64,000 bases of DNA from the NCBI GenBank assembly GCA_009840005.1, contig VXOR01000074.1:1-64000 (forward strand), given 5' to 3'. A program made the position numbers and the translations under genes. Positions within the stretch are counted from its first letter, which is position 1. Every line of letters starts with the position of its first letter. The notes beneath the pieces were generated by a model. That model was not told where the DNA came from and ran no database searches. It worked only from the letters and a program-made list of their open reading frames with translations. Below are positions 60,425 to 64,000 of this stretch, piece after piece. This stretch comes from Gemmatimonadota bacterium (GTDB lineage: Bacteria > Latescibacterota > UBA2968 > UBA8231).

Positions 60425-61834
60425 ATGAAGATGTACATCGCTGGAGAATGGGTTGACAAAGCCGAAACTATGGACGTCGTCAACCCCTATGATGGCTCAG
60501 TCGTTGACACCGTCCCAAGGGGCGACGCCGCAGACATCAACCGCGCCATTGACTCGGCCGAGCGCGGTGCCAAAGTCATGGCCGCAATGAGCGCCCATGA
60601 GCGCTACGAGATCATCCATCGCGCGGCTGATCTAATGCTAGAGCGGCTCGATGACCTAGGGCGCACCATCACGCTCGAAGAGGGCAAAGTCCTCGCCGAG
60701 GGCATGGGCGAGGCGTCCCGTGCCCAGGAGACCATCGTCCTGTCTGCCGAGGAAGCCAAGCGTCTGACTGGCGAAACGCTCGACCTGAGCGGAGCCTCTA
60801 ATGGGGCGGGCAAATTCGGCTTTACGCTGCGGGTCCCCTGTGGCGTGGTAGCTGCGATTACGCCCTTTAACTTCCCGCTCAACCTCGTCTGCCACAAAGT
60901 CGGGCCCGCGCTGGCCGCCGGTAATTCGATCATCGTCAAACCCGCCAGCGACACCCCGCTTTCGTCACTCAAACTGACCGAGATTTTTGTCGATGCGGGC
61001 TTGCCGGAGGAAGCCATTCAATGCGTCACAGGTTCGGGCGGCGTCATTGGCGATGCGATCAGTTCCAATCCCAAGGTCCGCAAAATCAGCTTCACGGGCA
61101 GCCGCGATGTTGGCGAACACATCTGTCAGGTCGCTGGCCTGAAGAAAGTGACCATGGAGCTGGGTTCCAACTCCCCACTGATCGTCATGCCAGACGCCGA
61201 TCTCGAAAAAGTCGCCGCCGCCACCGCCAATACCGGCTTTGCCAACGCTGGCCAAGTCTGCATCTCGACTCAGCGGGTATTCGCCAGCAGTGAGGTGTAC
61301 GGGGATTTTATCGATGCCCTCAAACCCGCTGTCGAAGCCCTAACGACCGGCAATCCCCTCGACGACGACGTCAAAATGGGGCCGATGATCCGCGTCCAAG
61401 ACGCCGAGCGCGTCGAGGCTTGGGTCCAAGAAGCCGTCGGATCTGGGGCCAGCGTCGTCACCGGCGGAACCCGCGAGGGTACAATGCACGCTCCGACCAT
61501 CCTAGCCGATGTAGCACCGGAGATGAAGGTCTCTTGCGACGAGATTTTCGGTCCAGCGCTCGGCATCAGCCGAATCGACGATATCGACCAAGCCATCGCC
61601 ATGGCCAACGACACCAACTATGGTCTCAGCGCCGCAATTTTCACCGAAAACCTCAACTGGGCTCTCCAGTTTGCCCAACAAGTGGAATCGGGCAATATCC
61701 ACATCAACTGGGGCACTCAGTGGCGCGCCGATCTGATGCCCTATGGCGGCCTCAAGGAAAGCGGGATGGGCAAGGAGGGGCCCAAGTACGCAGTCGAGGA
61801 AATGACTGAAACCAAGATGATCGTCATTCATTAA
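60425..61834 (+). CDS. NAD(P)-dependent aldehyde dehydrogenase
   Basis: A 469-residue cytosolic enzyme of the ALDH superfamily oxidising an aldehyde to an acid. The start ATG 60425 has AAGGAAG upstream. The N-terminus MKMYIAGEWVDKAETMDVVNPYDGSV is standard. TPFNFPLNLVCHKVGPALAAGNSIIVKPASDTP binds NAD, ELGSNSPLIV carries the general base Glu, and NAGQVCISTQRVF carries catalytic Cys (about residue 280). EIFGPALGISRI and the C-terminal YGGLKESGMGKEGPKYAVEEMTE are canonical. Succinate-semialdehyde, lactaldehyde or phosphonoacetaldehyde are possible substrates. Confidence 0.94.
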   Translation: MKMYIAGEWVDKAETMDVVNPYDGSVVDTVPRGDAADINRAIDSAERGAKVMAAMSAHERYEIIHRAADLMLERLDDLGRTITLEEGKVLAEGMGEASRAQETIVLSAEEAKRLTGETLDLSGASNGAGKFGFTLRVPCGVVAAITPFNFPLNLVCHKVGPALAAGNSIIVKPASDTPLSSLKLTEIFVDAGLPEEAIQCVTGSGGVIGDAISSNPKVRKISFTGSRDVGEHICQVAGLKKVTMELGSNSPLIVMPDADLEKVAAATANTGFANAGQVCISTQRVFASSEVYGDFIDALKPAVEALTTGNPLDDDVKMGPMIRVQDAERVEAWVQEAVGSGASVVTGGTREGTMHAPTILADVAPEMKVSCDEIFGPALGISRIDDIDQAIAMANDTNYGLSAAIFTENLNWALQFAQQVESGNIHINWGTQWRADLMPYGGLKESGMGKEGPKYAVEEMTETKMIVIH

Positions 61835-61852
61835 CAACCTCTGGTAACAACG

Positions 61853-61899
61853 CAAAAAGGGGGGCGCTCTGGCTGAGGGCTGAGCGTCCCCCTTTTGCT
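61853..61899. terminator. Rho-independent terminator, probably bidirectional
   Basis: A GC-rich stem (GGGGGGCGCTC at about 61859 and GAGCGTCCCCC at 61882) is flanked by A5 on the left and T4 on the right. It sits between the convergent aldehyde dehydrogenase and aminotransferase genes and can terminate both. Confidence 0.85.
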
Positions 61900-61920
61900 T
61901 GTACTCCTTGTCCTTGCGGC

Positions 61921-62772
61921 TCAAGCCAAATTCAGTGATTCCATAAACGCGGCGCGGATCTGCTGCGTTATCGGCCCCGGAGTACCATCGCCGATAACGG
62001 CACCGTCGATTTTTACCACTGACATCGCCTCAAGCGTAGTACCGGCAATGAAGACCTCATCGGCTTCCTTAAATTGATCCAGCGTGCAAAACTCTTCGTC
62101 GATGGGTATGCCGAGCTCGCAGGCCAAGTCGAGCAGAATGCCTCTGGTGATGCTCGGCAGAATGTGGGGACCAATAGGCGCGGTGCACAATCGCCCCGCC
62201 TGTACGCAGAAGGCACTAGTCGAAGCCCCTTCGGTGACCCGGCCTTCCACATCGACCAGCAACGCTTCAAAGGCCCCCGCTTGCAACGCCGACTGTTTGG
62301 CCAAGATGTTGGGCAGTAAGGCGATGCTTTTGATATCGCAGCGCTTCCAGCGCAAGTCTTCGGTGCTAATGATCTCGACGCCGCGGTCGTAGAGGTCCCG
62401 TGGCAGGCGACGCAATTCCTTAAACGTCATTACGACAGTGGGCTCGACTGGAACAGAGGGAAACTCGTGCTGCCTAGGGGCGACCCCCCGCGTAACTTGA
62501 ATATAGACCAAGGTCTCGCCAAAACCGCTCCGCTCAATGCCCTCCATCAGCTTGGCCCGAAGGCCATACTCGCGGATATCTAACGGCAAGTGAAGTGCTT
62601 CTAGGTTGTCCTGAAGGCGCGCCAAATGCGGCTCTAAGGCATAGGGACACCCACCATAGGTCCCAACGACCTCATAGACCCCATCAGCGAACTGATAGCC
62701 CCGATCCTCAACCGACACCATAGCTTCGGCCAATGGACAGAAGCGACCGTTGACATAGGCGATTTCAGGCAT
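61921..62772 (-). CDS. Class IV aminotransferase, D-amino acid aminotransferase-like
   Basis: A 283-residue PLP enzyme of fold type IV. MVSVEDRGYQFADGVYEVV at the N-terminus, YIQVTRGVAPRQHEFP, and DLRWKRCDIKSIALLPNILAKQSA with the catalytic Lys (about residue 145) match D-alanine aminotransferase. VDVEGRVTEGASTSAFCV and IAGTTLEAMSVVKIDG are cofactor-binding segments. It converts D-amino acids and 2-oxoacids. It forms an operon with a TIM-barrel isomerase-like gene and an M20 peptidase (9-base gap, then 4-base overlap), suggesting amino-acid or N-acyl-amino-acid catabolism. Confidence 0.93.
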   Translation of the reverse strand: MPEIAYVNGRFCPLAEAMVSVEDRGYQFADGVYEVVGTYGGCPYALEPHLARLQDNLEALHLPLDIREYGLRAKLMEGIERSGFGETLVYIQVTRGVAPRQHEFPSVPVEPTVVMTFKELRRLPRDLYDRGVEIISTEDLRWKRCDIKSIALLPNILAKQSALQAGAFEALLVDVEGRVTEGASTSAFCVQAGRLCTAPIGPHILPSITRGILLDLACELGIPIDEEFCTLDQFKEADEVFIAGTTLEAMSVVKIDGAVIGDGTPGPITQQIRAAFMESLNLA

Positions 62773-62781
62773 CGCCCATCG

Positions 62782-63546
62782 CTAGCCTTTGGCGAGGACC
62801 TGCCACAAGGCTCGATAATAGCGCATCAGGCGCAGGGAGTCTGGGCTTTCGGGGATTTCGGCGAGGCAATAACCGGCATAGCCACTCTGCCGCAGCAGGG
62901 TAAAGAGCCGCTCCCACGGATAATCGCTCCACAACTCGGTAATGTGGACCAAGGCAATGGCCTCCTGCAAGGAGGCGAAACTGCCGTCGATGGAGCCGTC
63001 GACTAGATCCGTTGCATTGGAGTTCCAACAGACGAAGACGTTGTCGTGGTCGGCGTAGTCGATAATTTTGCGGATGTTGGCCGGATCCGAGGTCGTGCGG
63101 CCGTGAACCTCCAAGCGAATCTGCACCCCTAGATCGCGGGCGAACTCGCCGCACTCGCGCAAGCTAACGCCGATCTGCTCCAAGGTCTGCTCGATGGGGA
63201 TCCCCTCATCTACATGGACGTTGTTGGGGCGCACCTTGACTCCGCCGACTCCGAGATCATGGGCCAAGCGCACGTATTCTTTGGTCCCGTCGATGTGACT
63301 TCGGAGCACCTGCGGATCGACAGCGTCGTATTCAAAGGCGCTGCCCAACCCTACCAGTTCGACCGCCGAGTCGGCAAAGCGCCTCTTAACCTCGGCCCGC
63401 TCAGTTCCGCTGAGTGCCACTTCGACCCCGTGAGCGTGCGTGGTCCGCAGCTCAACTCCGACAAAACCAGCCTCTTCGCAATGGGCAATCAGCGTCTCCA
63501 AATCCCAATCGCGGCCCAAGTTGTAGGTCACCATGCCAAGCTTCAC
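62782..63546 (-). CDS. Sugar phosphate isomerase/epimerase family protein (second copy in window)
   Basis: A 254-residue xylose-isomerase-like TIM barrel. It begins KLGMVTYNLGRDWDLETLIAHCEEAGFVGVELR, with RLEVHGRTTSDP mid-protein, VCWNSNATDLVDGSIDGS, HITELWSDYPW and a C-terminal YCLAEIPES carrying the last metal Glu. It shares only fold-level similarity with the gene at 1061-1825. It is flanked by a class IV aminotransferase 9 bases away and an M20 peptidase with which it overlaps by four bases, so it probably acts in the same pathway. The substrate is unknown. Confidence 0.88.
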   Translation of the reverse strand: MKLGMVTYNLGRDWDLETLIAHCEEAGFVGVELRTTHAHGVEVALSGTERAEVKRRFADSAVELVGLGSAFEYDAVDPQVLRSHIDGTKEYVRLAHDLGVGGVKVRPNNVHVDEGIPIEQTLEQIGVSLRECGEFARDLGVQIRLEVHGRTTSDPANIRKIIDYADHDNVFVCWNSNATDLVDGSIDGSFASLQEAIALVHITELWSDYPWERLFTLLRQSGYAGYCLAEIPESPDSLRLMRYYRALWQVLAKG

Positions 63547-64000
63547 GTTGCATTCCCCCCTGTTTGATCACCGGCGAAGAGTTCCCGGTGAAAGAGTGCC
63601 TTTTGCTGTTGCAGATATTCGCCCTTGCTCATGTTGGGCGCATGATTTTGCAGGATGTCTTGGGCTGTGGACGCATCGCTGTACAGCAAGTCAATGGCCA
63701 TCATGGCTAGGACCTTGGCTGGGGCGAGGTACCCTGCGGCAGGGTCGGCAATCCCCCAATCGGGGCCGTGGACCACGCCGCTGGCCCCGGTCATGGCCGG
63801 GTGCAGCACGGGCATGATCTGACTGAGGTCTCCAGCGTCGGTGGAGCCGCCGCCGTGGGGATAATCCCGATACTGATCGGGGCCAAAGATCCGCGCGGCA
63901 TTGTCCTTGAAAAGCTCCCCTAAGTCTGGATCATTGCACAGCGGCAGATAGCCGGGCACAGTCTCGATCTCAACCGAACAGCCAAGGGCAACCGCCGCTC
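63543..64000 (-). CDS. M20-family amidohydrolase/peptidase (AbgB-like), N-terminus beyond the window
   Basis: The frame is open to the right edge, so only the C-terminal 152 residues are visible. GGGSTDAGDLSQIMPVLHPAMTG is the M20/ACY1-like signature near the dinuclear metal site, and SGVVHGPDWGIADPAAGYLAPAKVLAMMAIDLL is typical of AbgB-type N-acyl-amino-acid hydrolases. The rest of the protein and its start lie beyond 64000. It shares a 4-base ATGA overlap with the isomerase-like gene. Together with the aminotransferase, the operon could degrade acylated or D-amino acids. Confidence 0.85.
   Translation of the reverse strand, partial: AAVALGCSVEIETVPGYLPLCNDPDLGELFKDNAARIFGPDQYRDYPHGGGSTDAGDLSQIMPVLHPAMTGASGVVHGPDWGIADPAAGYLAPAKVLAMMAIDLLYSDASTAQDILQNHAPNMSKGEYLQQQKALFHRELFAGDQTGGNAT

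Overview
The window is a GC-rich stretch of bacterial chromosome: 57 protein-coding genes, one tRNA gene and no rRNA. Genes are densely packed and many overlap by 4 to 20 bases. The cell is Gram-negative by content, with a POTRA/beta-barrel outer-membrane protein, a probable lipoprotein and a PspA homologue. The mix (short RpoD-like sigma factor, RNase Y, Dxr, 2-oxoacid:ferredoxin oxidoreductase, fused MsrAB, several TIM-barrel sugar isomerase-like proteins, LarA-like protein, many carboxylate and amino-acid enzymes) suggests an uncultivated, metabolically broad lineage. I cannot name the phylum from this sequence alone.

Layout. 1-8 kb: a TIM-barrel/LarA-like pair cut by the window edge, two MFS transporters, and glutamate dehydrogenase followed by two proteins with Cys-containing tails. 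8-22 kb: FtsH, a lone lipoyl E2 acyltransferase, a 164-bp hairpin element, Nudix and HDAC-like genes, the overlapping MocA/XdhC/nitrilase/methyltransferase operon, a YhiN-like flavoprotein, an unclassified 776-residue protein and HemE. 22-26 kb: KorA and KorB bracketed by two different CBS-domain proteins. 26-37 kb: a degenerate UvrA-like ATPase overlapping a GT-C/TPR membrane protein, a single-chain MmeI-like restriction-modification enzyme, a second GT-C protein, a DUF547 protein, an HTH-metallo-beta-lactamase fusion and a probable lipoprotein. 38-53 kb: outer-membrane protein, MsrAB, tRNA-Asn, sigma factor, then a long minus-strand run (RNase Y, Dxr, membrane protein, QueD/PTPS, HTH, FadN-type enzyme, HpaB-family enzyme), KamA-FolE, peroxiredoxin-SOD, and an IscU-like scaffold. 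53-59 kb: an envelope-stress operon. 59-64 kb: a sodium/solute symporter, an aldehyde dehydrogenase, and a D-amino-acid aminotransferase/TIM-barrel/M20 operon that runs off the right edge.

The most notable system is at 53.5-58.9 kb. A pspA-like gene has a near-consensus sigma-54 promoter (58726-58742) and a long dyad about 100 bp further upstream. It is followed by a two-TM winged-helix protein, two small membrane proteins with matching PspB-like coiled-coil tails, a TPR histidine kinase and an NtrC-type regulator with an intact GAFTGA loop. This looks like a phage-shock response in which a two-component system replaces the PspF/PspA switch. Other notable items are a motif repeated in frame beyond a UGA stop with only synonymous changes (3.3 and 4.0 kb), a UvrA paralogue with a ruined first Walker A, a restriction-modification gene that appears inserted between two GT-C genes, and the CBS-bracketed KorAB module.
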